From: Prevotella sp.
GTDB lineage: Bacteria; Bacteroidota; Bacteroidia; Bacteroidales; Bacteroidaceae
Length of the DNA stretch: 64,000 bases
Direction of reading: 5' to 3'
Assembly (NCBI GenBank): GCA_015060535.1
Contig: SUYH01000007.1
Span: 119,688-183,687, forward strand
In this document: in pieces, positions 18,183 to 26,584 of the stretch
Numbering within the stretch: the stretch's first letter is position 1
Layout of the letters: each line of letters starts with the position of its first letter
Notes under the pieces: generated by a model
Databases searched by the model: none
Seen by the model: the letters and a program-made list of their open reading frames with translations, nothing else
Told to the model about the DNA's origin: nothing
Translations under genes and position numbers: made by a program

Positions 18183-20011
18183 CGGAAGTAGTCGAGACAT
18201 ACATCGCGCCACTGGCGGGCATTGTCCAGCTGGTGGTGCAATCTGTTGTCCACTTCCTCCCATCGCTGAGCGTCGACCAAGTGTCGCATCTGGTAGTGCC
18301 AGATGAGGTGATGACGTTCAACGGTATTGACGCCAAGCTGGTAGTGATATTGCATGGATTCCCACAGTGTGCTGCCATCGTGCATGCGGTGCGTCCAGGG
18401 AACATGATGGAACCACAGCAACAGTTCGTCGGGACAGGTGTTGATGTCGTCGTACAAGGAGCGGAATGGCTCACGATATTGACTCGTGGCATCAGTGCCT
18501 GTATGGCTGCGATTGAAGCCAATGCCTTGCTTGTCGGCCTGATGATAGTATACTGGACACCACTCTAAGGGGTAGTCAGCCTTGAAACCATCAGGTTCCG
18601 GACCATAGTGATGGTCAAACTGGAAGATGTGGTGCAGGCCTAAGGGCATCATGTAGTTGACGCAGGCTTCATGACTCTCCATCATGACTGTCAGCATCGT
18701 GCTGACAAAATTGTTGTCACCAGTGAACGTCTGACAAAGCCACTCGCGGGCAATCTGCTCAGAACTGAGTGAAGGGTTCCAAGCCAGTCGGCCAAAGGCA
18801 TACCAGTTGGCTTGCGAGAAATGATGACCACACCAGTTTGTGTCGTCACCGATGTTGGCTACGCCAGCAACACCCTTCAATGGGGTGGCGAGTGTGCTAA
18901 AGAACTCTTTCCACATGGGTGCCAGATAGACTAGATGACGTGACTGGCCAAGATACTCCTGGGTAATCTGTAGCTCAGCCATATTGGGAGTCAGTTTGAT
19001 CTGGTCGAAGATGGGACTGTAGGGTTCGCGCGGCTGGAAGTCGAGCGGGCCGTTTTTTGTCTGCAGGATGACGTTGGCATGGAACTGTCCATCGAGGGGC
19101 TTGAACTCGGATACCGCCTGCTTGACACGATCTTCGCCTTTATGGTTGGCACCATATACGAAACAGCGCCACATCACGATGCCACCGTAGGGTTGTAAGG
19201 CGTCGGCTAGCATGTTGGCACCTTCAGCATGACTGCGACCATAATCACTAGGGCCTGGCTGTCCTTCGCTGTTGGCTTTCACCAGAAAGCCTCCGAAGTC
19301 AGGGATGAGCTGATAGATCTCCTTGGCCTTACGCTTCCACCACTTGATGACATACCGGTCTGTTGGGTCGGCAGTACGCGTTGCTCCCAGTGCCATGGGG
19401 GTGGCGAAGTTAATGCTCAGATAGACCTTGATGCCATAGGGGCGCAGCAGGTCTGCTATCTGGCGTACCTGCCGCAGATAGGGCGTGGTCAGCATGCGTG
19501 GCGAGGCGTTGACGTTGTTGAGTACCGTACCATTGATGCCTATCGAAGCATTGGCCAACGCATAGTCCTTGATATGCGTGGCATCAAAGTGCCTATCCGG
19601 ATGCCAAAAGATACTCTGACCGGCATAACCTCGTTCGATAGTTCCGTTGAGATTATCCCAATGGTTCAACAGCCGGTATTGGAAAGCGGGAATTGACGTG
19701 CCACGCTCACCGCGCAGCAGGGCAAAGGCACCATAGAGCAAACCTGGCTCGCTGCCTGAACTGATACACACACTATCGGCGGAACCGGCTATCTGGTAGG
19801 CTTCGTTGTTGTCGGCAACGGTGTGTAGTTGCAGGGTGACCTTGCGCCCAGGAAAGTAGTTGCGCAGGATGTCGGCAGCTAAACATGGATGACCAGTGAC
19901 CTCGGCGGTGTGGCAGACGGGATAGCGTAGCCACAATCGGCTGCCATCTTCAGCATGCAGTGTGCAGATGCTCAATAATATAATGATGTAGATAGAAAAG
20001 GTTCTCTTCAT
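18167..20011 (-). CDS. GH67 alpha-glucuronidase
   Basis: This 614-residue enzyme starts at ATG 20011, which begins a signal peptide (MKRTFSIYIIILLS). The reading frame stays open further upstream, but that part lies inside the sigma factor gene. The GH67 core shows the acid region KANSEGQPGPSDYGR and the second carboxylate pair in NGPLDFQPREP, with the conserved DDTNWCGHH and GRLAWNP segments. The family removes 4-O-methyl-glucuronic acid from the ends of xylo-oligosaccharides. The start overlaps the sigma factor stop in an ATGA arrangement, so it is the last gene of the symporter-xylanase operon. Confidence 0.93.
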   Translation of the reverse strand: MKRTFSIYIIILLSICTLHAEDGSRLWLRYPVCHTAEVTGHPCLAADILRNYFPGRKVTLQLHTVADNNEAYQIAGSADSVCISSGSEPGLLYGAFALLRGERGTSIPAFQYRLLNHWDNLNGTIERGYAGQSIFWHPDRHFDATHIKDYALANASIGINGTVLNNVNASPRMLTTPYLRQVRQIADLLRPYGIKVYLSINFATPMALGATRTADPTDRYVIKWWKRKAKEIYQLIPDFGGFLVKANSEGQPGPSDYGRSHAEGANMLADALQPYGGIVMWRCFVYGANHKGEDRVKQAVSEFKPLDGQFHANVILQTKNGPLDFQPREPYSPIFDQIKLTPNMAELQITQEYLGQSRHLVYLAPMWKEFFSTLATPLKGVAGVANIGDDTNWCGHHFSQANWYAFGRLAWNPSLSSEQIAREWLCQTFTGDNNFVSTMLTVMMESHEACVNYMMPLGLHHIFQFDHHYGPEPDGFKADYPLEWCPVYYHQADKQGIGFNRSHTGTDATSQYREPFRSLYDDINTCPDELLLWFHHVPWTHRMHDGSTLWESMQYHYQLGVNTVERHHLIWHYQMRHLVDAQRWEEVDNRLHHQLDNARQWRDVCLDYFRQFAE

Positions 20012-20508
20012 GATACGTTTCTTAATCGTTTCCTGACTTCTTTGCGGGCCATCCCTAAGCGGTATTCCACGGTCTTGTAGGGCTGACCTAAGGCTTGCGA
20101 TATGTCGCTGACCTGCATATTGTCGTACAGATGCAGGTGATAGATTTCGCTGCAAATGCTTGGCAGACGGCTGAGACATTGTTCGACCTCGCGTTCCACC
20201 TCGTGAATGGCCACTAATGATTCGGTACAGGAAACCACAGTGGGCGCAGTATATTGCAGCTCATATTCATAGTCCTTACGAGGCTTGCGTCTGCGGTAGT
20301 AATCGCAGATTAGGTGGCGTGCCATCGTATACACCAGTGACGGCAACGTCACGGTGGTAATCAGCTGTTGGCTGGATAAGAGGCGCAGAAAGACATCTTG
20401 GACGATGTCTTCTGCCTCGGTTGCACCCTGAAGGCGGCTGCTCACATAGTTGAGCAGTTCGCCATGGTGTTGTTGGTAATACTGGGTGATGGTGTCTTGA
20501 CTATTCAT
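20008..20508 (-). CDS. ECF-type RNA polymerase sigma factor
   Basis: This protein of about 166 residues starts at ATG 20508, 8 nt inside the end of the upstream GH43 gene. Sigma region 2 is visible (YVSSRLQGATEAEDIVQDVFLRLL, MARHLICDYYRR in parts), and region 4 shows a helix-turn-helix (QVSDISQALGQPYKTVEYRLGMARK in parts). ECF factors in Bacteroidetes usually pair with a FecR anti-sigma protein and a TonB receptor, but neither is adjacent. The overlaps on both sides (8 nt and 4 nt) make co-translation with the xylan enzymes likely. Its target promoters are unknown. Confidence 0.88.
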   Translation of the reverse strand: MNSQDTITQYYQQHHGELLNYVSSRLQGATEAEDIVQDVFLRLLSSQQLITTVTLPSLVYTMARHLICDYYRRRKPRKDYEYELQYTAPTVVSCTESLVAIHEVEREVEQCLSRLPSICSEIYHLHLYDNMQVSDISQALGQPYKTVEYRLGMARKEVRKRLRNVS

Positions 20509-21502
20509 TCTCGACTTTCTCAATGCTTCCATCAGCACGATAATAGAGCCGTTGCACTTTGAGCGAACGCAGATGAGTAACGCCACCTGACGGCTGGCAG
20601 TCGTGATAGAACAGATACCACTGGTTATGGTATTCTACGATGCAGTGATGGGTGGTCCATCCTACGACGGGATCGAGCAGTACACCACGGAATGTAAAAG
20701 GACCGTAGGGGTTGTCGGCAGTGGCGTAGCAGAGCAGGTGGCTGTCACCTGTAGAGTAGGAGAAATAGTAGGTTCCCTGATATTTGTGCATCCACGAAGC
20801 CTCGAAGAAACGGTGAGGATCACCGGCACTCATCGGCTGGCCCTGCTCATTGAGCACGACAACAGAATGGGGTGCTTCAGCAAACTGCATCATGTCGTCG
20901 CTCATACGAACCACAAAGCTGCTTAATGCAGGGACGTCAGCCGGAGCATAGAGCTGTGTCTTGCGGTCGGCGGCAGGACCCAAGTCAACGCCATTGCTAA
21001 CGAGGCGCTGAGGAGCTTGGTACCATTGCAGCTGTCCACCCCACAAACCACCAAAGTAGGTGTATATCTGACCATCGTCGTCTTTGAATACACAGGGGTC
21101 AATGCTGAAAGAGCCTCGGATAGGGTGGGGCTGAGGTATGAAGGGGCCTTCAGGACGATCGCTGACGGCTATGCCCAGATGGAATACCCCATTGTAGTCC
21201 TTGGCAGAGAAAACGAGGTAGTAACGGCCGTCTTTTTCGACCACATCACTGTCCCATAGCTGTTTTTCAGCCCAGGGCACTTGGTCGACGTCGAGTATGA
21301 CACCATGGTCGGTGGCAGCATCCTTCTCCACATCGTCGAATGACAGCACATGGTAGTCGCGCATTTGGAAATGACCACCATCATCGTCGAAGGCATGACC
21401 AGCCTCACGGTCGTGTGAAGGATAGATATACAGACGGTTGTTGAACACATGGGCCGAGGGATCGGCCATATAATCGGATGGGAAAAGATAACGTGGTTTC
21501 AT
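20501..21502 (-). CDS. Cytoplasmic GH43 beta-xylosidase/arabinofuranosidase
   Basis: This 333-residue GH43 enzyme has no signal peptide, so it should work in the cytoplasm on imported xylo-oligosaccharides. The general base is in YMADPSAHVF, the transition-state Asp in FSIDPCVFKD, and the likely acid Glu in FFEASWMHKYQG. The fold is a single five-bladed propeller without extra domains, like GH43 subfamily 1. It lies 1 nt downstream of the GH10 gene and overlaps the sigma factor gene by 8 nt. Confidence 0.91.
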   Translation of the reverse strand: MKPRYLFPSDYMADPSAHVFNNRLYIYPSHDREAGHAFDDDGGHFQMRDYHVLSFDDVEKDAATDHGVILDVDQVPWAEKQLWDSDVVEKDGRYYLVFSAKDYNGVFHLGIAVSDRPEGPFIPQPHPIRGSFSIDPCVFKDDDGQIYTYFGGLWGGQLQWYQAPQRLVSNGVDLGPAADRKTQLYAPADVPALSSFVVRMSDDMMQFAEAPHSVVVLNEQGQPMSAGDPHRFFEASWMHKYQGTYYFSYSTGDSHLLCYATADNPYGPFTFRGVLLDPVVGWTTHHCIVEYHNQWYLFYHDCQPSGGVTHLRSLKVQRLYYRADGSIEKVENE

Positions 21503-21503
21503 A

Positions 21504-22607
21504 TTACTTGACTAATTGGATGATTTTCTTGACAACGGGTTTGGGTTGACCTTGGCGGTTGAATAGTGTGGCATAGTCGGTGCGACCATGAATGGGGAAA
21601 TCATTACGCCAGGAACAACCGTCGTGCAGGCACCAAAAACCAACACGCAGAATATCCTTCTGATGGCGTAGCAAGAGTTTGTAGAAGTCAATCCAGAACT
21701 GCTCGGCAGCAGTCTCCTGGCGCTTGGGAAGTCCTGACTTGTAGGGGTCTAACTCGACACGGTAGGCAAAGTTGTCGCTGATGTTTGCGCCAGAAAAATT
21801 ATAGGGGTTGGGGAGTACCGAGAGGTCGAGCTCAGAGAAGAATGCCTTCACACCCAATGAGGCAATAGTGCTGATGCTGTGTTCATACTCCTGAATATCG
21901 TTGTCCCCCAGAATCATGTGGCCTTGCATGCCGATGGCCGTAATAGGCAGTCCCTGTTGGATAAGCGGACGGAAGAAGCGGCAGACACCCTCTACCTTCG
22001 AGGCCTTGTTCATGGAAAAGTCATTGTAGTAAAGTTCCACGGTGGGGTCGGCTTCATGCGCATATTGGAAGGCCAGGGGGATATAGTCGCTGCCTAAGAT
22101 CTGATAGAACAGACTTTTGCGGGGAGTGCCGTCATCCTCAAAAGCCTCGTTGACCACATCCCAGGCATCTACACGACCCCGGAAGTGGTTCATGACGGTG
22201 AGGATATGTTCGCGCATGCGTTTTTTTAGCACTTCAGGGCTAACGAGTTTTCCTTCGTCGTCGTAATGGAACCATTTGGCGCACTGCGAATGCCAGATCA
22301 GACAATGTCCCAGTACCTTCAGACCTGCAGCCTTGGCTTTGTCTACAAACTGGTCTGCCAGCGTGAAGTCGTAAACGCCCTCTTGGGGGTGTATCACCTC
22401 ACATTTCATGCAGTTCTCAGCGACAACCCAGTCGAAGTTCTCGACGGCGATAGACCAGTCTTTGGATTGGTCGCCCTCAACCTGCCACTGGTTGACACTT
22501 ACACTTGTACGCCATAGATTGCGGTAGGCATCCTTCAGGGTTTGAGCGGATGCCTGACGCGCAATCAGGGCAAATACAAACAAAACTACTAATTTATTAA
22601 AACTCAT
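21504..22607 (-). CDS. GH10 endo-1,4-beta-xylanase
   Basis: This 367-residue single-domain xylanase has a signal peptide (cleavage near ARQASAQ). GH10 motifs are clear: WHSQ after the fourth strand, acid/base E154 in WDVVNEAF and nucleophile E259 in FFSELDLSV. The enzyme cuts the xylan backbone or larger xylo-oligosaccharides in the periplasm or at the cell surface. It lies 8 nt after the symporter stop in the same operon. Confidence 0.95.
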   Translation of the reverse strand: MSFNKLVVLFVFALIARQASAQTLKDAYRNLWRTSVSVNQWQVEGDQSKDWSIAVENFDWVVAENCMKCEVIHPQEGVYDFTLADQFVDKAKAAGLKVLGHCLIWHSQCAKWFHYDDEGKLVSPEVLKKRMREHILTVMNHFRGRVDAWDVVNEAFEDDGTPRKSLFYQILGSDYIPLAFQYAHEADPTVELYYNDFSMNKASKVEGVCRFFRPLIQQGLPITAIGMQGHMILGDNDIQEYEHSISTIASLGVKAFFSELDLSVLPNPYNFSGANISDNFAYRVELDPYKSGLPKRQETAAEQFWIDFYKLLLRHQKDILRVGFWCLHDGCSWRNDFPIHGRTDYATLFNRQGQPKPVVKKIIQLVK

Positions 22608-22615
22608 GATGCTTT

Positions 22616-24034
22616 TTATCTGTTACGTTTCTCGATTGCGATATTGATGTCGTCAATAACCTTATCGGTCAGTTCATATCGTGAGATGATAAACATCGCA
22701 AGACCTAACAGCAGGGCAGGGATGACACAGACCAGCCAAAGGATGCCTTGCTCGGCAAATGCCGTCTGCTGGGTAACCTTGGCATTGAACCCTACATATT
22801 CCAGCACCAAGCCGGGGACAACACCACCTAAGGCCATTCCGGCCTTGAAGAAGATACCCGTCAGGGCGTTGACGATGCCAGAGATGCGCTTACCTGTGGT
22901 GTACTCGCCATAGGAGATGACCTCTGGTACCAATGCCCACATATAACCCGTGGCCACGATGACACCCGTAGACTTGATAAACTGTGCCGTGTAGACTATC
23001 CACATCTGCGTCTTCAAGGCTGGGATGACGGAGACTACATAGAGAATGGCCATACCAATGATGGCGATGGTGAGGAAGATGTTGAACATACCCCGCTTAC
23101 CTACCTTCTTCTTAATGGCGGGAACCATAGGCATAAAGATAAAGGCCGGCACGGAACCTAATCCCATAAAGATAGCCAGTTGGTCGCTGGTAGCCTGCAG
23201 GTTGCAGGTCATATAGTAGGAGCCAGCGGCATTGCCTACCGACATCATGGCAAAAGCTGTTATAAAAAAGAACGCGAGAACGCGTAAGGGACGGTTGCGC
23301 GTGAACTCTGTCCAGAGGTCTGATACCTTCACGTTCTCCATATCCTTGGCGTCCATCACCACACGCTCCTTGGTTTGCGAGAAACAGAACACCAGCAGCA
23401 GCAATCCTACAGCCGCATACAGACTCATGGTAATGAACCAGGCATTGGCTGCGCCGGGCGTGCTGATGATGGCTTCACCGCTAGCATCTTTAGGGGCAAA
23501 TGCGGCCACAACAAGGGGAATACCTGAGGCGACACAGAGTCCGCCAACGTTAGCCAGAAACATGCGGACGGAAGTCAGCGTCGTAATCTCGTCGGTGTCG
23601 CGGGTCAGCGAGGAGTTCAATGCGCCATAGGGCACATTAATGAGCGTATAGAGCATCGACATGCCCACATAGGTGACGTATGCATAGAGTAGTGAGGGGG
23701 AGAATCCGTCGAAGAAGCAGAGTCCGGCAAAGGCTGTCAGTGGCAGTCCACCTAATACCAGGTAGGAACGGTACTTGCCCCAGCGTGGGTTGTGTTTATC
23801 GACATAGGTTCCCACCAAGGGATCCCATAATACATCGACCAGTCGGACGACCAGGAACATAGTAGCTGCGTCGGCAGGCTTAAGCCCGTAGACATTGGTG
23901 TAGAAGAACAGCAGATACATGCTGATGGTCTGGTAAATCAGGTTCTGAGCCAAGTCGCCCGAACCGAATCCAATACGTTGAATCCAGGAGAGTTTGTAGA
24001 AGCCCTTAGCTTCCTGTGTTGCATTTGCGGTCAT
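22616..24034 (-). CDS. GPH-family sugar:cation symporter
   Basis: This 472-residue membrane protein has about 12 hydrophobic segments. It shows GPH (glycoside-pentoside-hexuronide) features: FGSGDLAQN near the N-terminus, DVLWDPLVGTYVDK after the second helix, and GYMWALVPEVISYGEY in the second half. Members carry xylosides, melibiose or hexuronides with a cation. As first gene of the operon with a GH10 xylanase and a cytoplasmic GH43 it most likely imports xylo-oligosaccharides. A similar symporter gene is part of the P. bryantii xylanase cluster. Confidence 0.9.
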   Translation of the reverse strand: MTANATQEAKGFYKLSWIQRIGFGSGDLAQNLIYQTISMYLLFFYTNVYGLKPADAATMFLVVRLVDVLWDPLVGTYVDKHNPRWGKYRSYLVLGGLPLTAFAGLCFFDGFSPSLLYAYVTYVGMSMLYTLINVPYGALNSSLTRDTDEITTLTSVRMFLANVGGLCVASGIPLVVAAFAPKDASGEAIISTPGAANAWFITMSLYAAVGLLLLVFCFSQTKERVVMDAKDMENVKVSDLWTEFTRNRPLRVLAFFFITAFAMMSVGNAAGSYYMTCNLQATSDQLAIFMGLGSVPAFIFMPMVPAIKKKVGKRGMFNIFLTIAIIGMAILYVVSVIPALKTQMWIVYTAQFIKSTGVIVATGYMWALVPEVISYGEYTTGKRISGIVNALTGIFFKAGMALGGVVPGLVLEYVGFNAKVTQQTAFAEQGILWLVCVIPALLLGLAMFIISRYELTDKVIDDINIAIEKRNR

Positions 24035-24072
24035 TGTGACTTCAGTTAGGTTACGTTTTCTGTTTTCGTTTG

Positions 24073-24137
24073 CAAAGTTAGGATATTTCTTTGAAACCCT
24101 ATTTTCTGTGTGTTACAAAAACGTCACTTTTTGTATC
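24073..24137 (-). promoter_or_regulatory. Promoter and putative operator of the symporter-xylanase operon
   Basis: TAACTTTG on the minus strand (24073-24080). After 31 nt upstream come GTAAC (24112-24116) and GATAC (24133-24137), the direct repeat with period 21 shared by the other xylan promoters. Confidence 0.72.
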
Positions 24138-24243
24138 ATCCTTAAAGAAAGCACATTAAAATAACATAATATGCAGTAGAAAGGAAAAAACGCTATTTTG
24201 AATCTTGCTTCCGCTTTAGCTTAAATGCTTCGTTAAAATCATG

Positions 24244-25764
24244 CTATTGGGGATTCCGTTCCAAATATTTTGGAATGAATAACTCTTCCACGAATTGGCG
24301 CAAGTCTTCCTGCGTCATTTTCGTTCCGCCCCGTTCAATGGCCAGCTTGCCATTGAGTGACTTGGCACTGAAGGTGGCTTTATACTCCTGTCCGTTGAGA
24401 CGGGCCGTCAGTCGCATGGCGCCATTGCCCATCTCTTCCCACTGCGCATCCTCCACATGAATGCCTTGCAGGATAAAGCTGAACACATGGGGCTTATAGC
24501 CATGCAATCCAGATAGTAGGTCGGGTGACATCTCAACAAAGTGGCGCTCGACTTTTTCTATCCAAGGCTCGCTGACATCATAACGCGCAGCAATCGTTCT
24601 GAACTCCATGACAGCATCCACACATTCCTTAATAATGGCATTGGGATTCTTGATATTATAGATGCGTCCCAATGTCAGCAGGTCATTGGCATTGACATTC
24701 ATAGTCTTGCCGTTGAGGCTTAGGAAGTGGGCTGGATCGAACTTGTTGCCAGGATTGAAGCATGAGAATGTCAGATCGTAGGCTGGGGTGATATGCCATG
24801 ACTCTCCTTCTTTCATCATGAACGAAAAGTTCTTGATGTGAGCATCTACGTTAGTGGTCAGAATGTTGAATACAGCACGTCGATAGGTCTCTTCCACCTC
24901 ACTATATGACAGTTGCAGTTTCAGACAAACGTCCATTAGGTCTTCATATGAAGAAGCATCAGGCATCATGGCAGCTAGCGTCTGCGTGTGCATTTTCTGT
25001 CCGTTCTGACGGTCGTAGCGTTCCGTCAGGAAATGTCGCTCGTTTCCAATGTCGATTAGCTTTGAAGGCATCATGTGAATGGCGCACAACTGTGCCATAT
25101 CGTAATAAGCCATCTCAATACGTGTCAGTGGATAGTGTTCGTGTTCCTCAAACTTCAGCAGGTAATAGGTGTAATCCTCCGACAGGTTAATCTGACCACT
25201 GCGAATCTCGCCTGTCTCTTTATTGATGGCTATGACAGCCTTGGCATGATTGCCGCCTGCTGACGTACCCACCTCGTAGAGCACGTCCATATTTAAGTGG
25301 TGGGTGTCTGCCGAAACTTGCTCTCGGCTTTCAAGAATCTCCTTAGCTCGCAGATATAGATCATTCAAGGCGATATCCTTGTTTTCGTTGACAGGAATAG
25401 CTGGTTCAAACTCCAAAGCACCCATACCACGACTTCCGATAAAGGCTAACTTGTCAATGGGGGTTATCTGTTTTGAACTCAAATGATGTTCTGCTATCCA
25501 AGCGCTATAGACAGCGTTACCCCAACCGCCAGGCAATGAGTCAGCAATAAAGGCAGGCAGTCCTGAGAAGATATCCCTGTCTGCCTCTCCTAAAAACGGC
25601 AGACTGTAGCGAGGGTTGTGTATGGATGCCGTTAGTGGTGCGATATCAACGCCTCGACTGATAAACTCCTTGTCGTAACTGAAAATGGCACGTTTGCGGT
25701 GAACGCCCCACATAATGGTGCCTACGGGCTTGCCCCAAATCTTAACCAATACTACGTTTTCCAT
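24244..25764 (-). CDS. hipA: HipA-like serine/threonine kinase toxin
   Basis: This 506-residue HipA-fold kinase has an N-terminal subdomain (VKIWGKPVGT, FIADSLPGGWGN), a glycine-rich ATP loop in TSAGGNHAKA (about 167-176), a catalytic Asp D307 in TNVDAHIKNFSF and a metal-binding Asp D330 in PAYDLTF. HipA toxins phosphorylate aminoacyl-tRNA synthetases (GltX in E. coli) and cause dormancy. All key residues are present, so it is probably active. The start overlaps the HipB-like gene by 23 nt, as is usual for toxin-antitoxin pairs. It is somewhat longer than E. coli HipA (440). Confidence 0.88.
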   Translation of the reverse strand: MENVVLVKIWGKPVGTIMWGVHRKRAIFSYDKEFISRGVDIAPLTASIHNPRYSLPFLGEADRDIFSGLPAFIADSLPGGWGNAVYSAWIAEHHLSSKQITPIDKLAFIGSRGMGALEFEPAIPVNENKDIALNDLYLRAKEILESREQVSADTHHLNMDVLYEVGTSAGGNHAKAVIAINKETGEIRSGQINLSEDYTYYLLKFEEHEHYPLTRIEMAYYDMAQLCAIHMMPSKLIDIGNERHFLTERYDRQNGQKMHTQTLAAMMPDASSYEDLMDVCLKLQLSYSEVEETYRRAVFNILTTNVDAHIKNFSFMMKEGESWHITPAYDLTFSCFNPGNKFDPAHFLSLNGKTMNVNANDLLTLGRIYNIKNPNAIIKECVDAVMEFRTIAARYDVSEPWIEKVERHFVEMSPDLLSGLHGYKPHVFSFILQGIHVEDAQWEEMGNGAMRLTARLNGQEYKATFSAKSLNGKLAIERGGTKMTQEDLRQFVEELFIPKYLERNPQ

Positions 25765-26074
25765 GACTTGCTCGTTTGCGTTGTTTGCTTTGCATCTTGA
25801 ATAATAAGTTAGGGTCAGGCAGCATCTCTGGGATTGTATCCTTCAGATTGTCGGCAAAGCCGATGGCCTGAAGCAGTGCAATGAAGTGTGCCAACGTGAG
25901 GTTAAAAGTCAGTCCGTTTTCAAAACGGCGTATGGTACTCAAGCTGATACCTGTCTTTTCTGACACTTCCTGCTGAGTGATTTGTAAGGCTATCCGTGTA
26001 GCTTTGAATTGTTGGCCAAGGAAGAGAATAATCCTTGCTGGCGACTGGTTTTGTGCGTCTAATCTTGTACTCAT
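25742..26074 (-). CDS. hipB: HipB-like XRE-family antitoxin
   Basis: This 110-residue protein has a helix-turn-helix at about 20-75 (ITQQEVSEKTGISLSTIRRF) and a basic tail (KQRKRASHGKR). It should bind and repress its own promoter together with HipA and neutralise the kinase. It precedes and overlaps hipA. A TATATTTG promoter box ends 5 nt before the ATG, so the message is probably leaderless. Confidence 0.85.
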   Translation of the reverse strand: MSTRLDAQNQSPARIILFLGQQFKATRIALQITQQEVSEKTGISLSTIRRFENGLTFNLTLAHFIALLQAIGFADNLKDTIPEMLPDPNLLFKMQSKQRKRASHGKRSIG

Positions 26075-26079
26075 GAGTG

Positions 26080-26087
26080 CAAATATA
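26080..26087 (-). promoter_or_regulatory. Promoter box of hipBA
   Basis: TATATTTG on the minus strand, separated from the ATG at 26074 by only 5 nt. The transcription start should fall at or next to the start codon. Confidence 0.6.
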
Positions 26088-26137
26088 CGAATTAATATCT
26101 AAACATGTAACGAGTACGGTTATGTTTTATGTATTAT

Positions 26138-26145
26138 TAACTTTG
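26138..26145 (+). promoter_or_regulatory. Promoter box pointing at the TolC relic
   Basis: TAACTTTGC on the plus strand, 127 nt before the ATG of the relic at 26273. A short hairpin (ATCCGT at 26247-26252, ACGGAT at 26264-26269) lies between. It may be the surviving promoter of the lost gene. Confidence 0.45.
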
Positions 26146-26272
26146 CGGTCATATTTGATAGTTTAATAAGCAGGATAATATATAACCAATCATATGTGAA
26201 CGTAATATTCTTGTGTGTTTAGCATTTTAAGTATTCTTCTTTTCTCATCCGTATTTATAAAAAACGGATAAG

Positions 26273-26448
26273 ATGAGGAAGAATCTTTTTATACTTATGG
26301 CCTTATTTTCAACAGTCGTTGCACAAGCGCAAATATCAGCGATGACATCGCCAACCGCCCTGAGTTGGCCCTGCTCCAGAAGAATGTCGATGTGAAGCGG
26401 GCTCAGTTGAAGAAGGAACGCTCCATGCCATTTTTTTCTACCGTTTAA
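26273..26448 (+). pseudogene. Relic of a TolC-family outer-membrane efflux gene
   Basis: An ATG at 26273 begins a signal peptide (MRKNLFILMALFSTVVAQAQ), which then leaves frame. In another frame, 26341-26448 encodes DDIANRPELALLQKNVDVKR and more up to TAA. The NRPEL..LQ..V..K pattern is typical of a mid-TolC helix of outer-membrane efflux proteins. A whole gene of over 400 codons has thus shrunk to its two ends around a deletion. No other gene is visible between 26088 and 26584. Confidence 0.6.
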
Positions 26449-26502
26449 ATCGCAAGTGTCTGAATATCAATATTTAAAACGTTCATTAAATAAATCTGGG
26501 TG

Positions 26503-26560
26503 CAAAGGTATGGTAAATTTCATGCGTACACAATCCCACTATTATGTCATTCCGTATATC
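26503..26560 (-). promoter_or_regulatory. Orphan promoter with the shared 15-bp sulfur-island element
   Basis: TACCTTTG on the minus strand (26503-26510), GATTGTG at about -33 (26529-26535) and GATATACGGAATGAC at 26546-26560, starting exactly 50 nt upstream of the box. It lies just after the symporter stop and points toward hipBA 430 bp away. No intact gene follows directly. Confidence 0.6.
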
Positions 26561-26584
26561 ATAAGTTTGGTATATCGTTATAAA

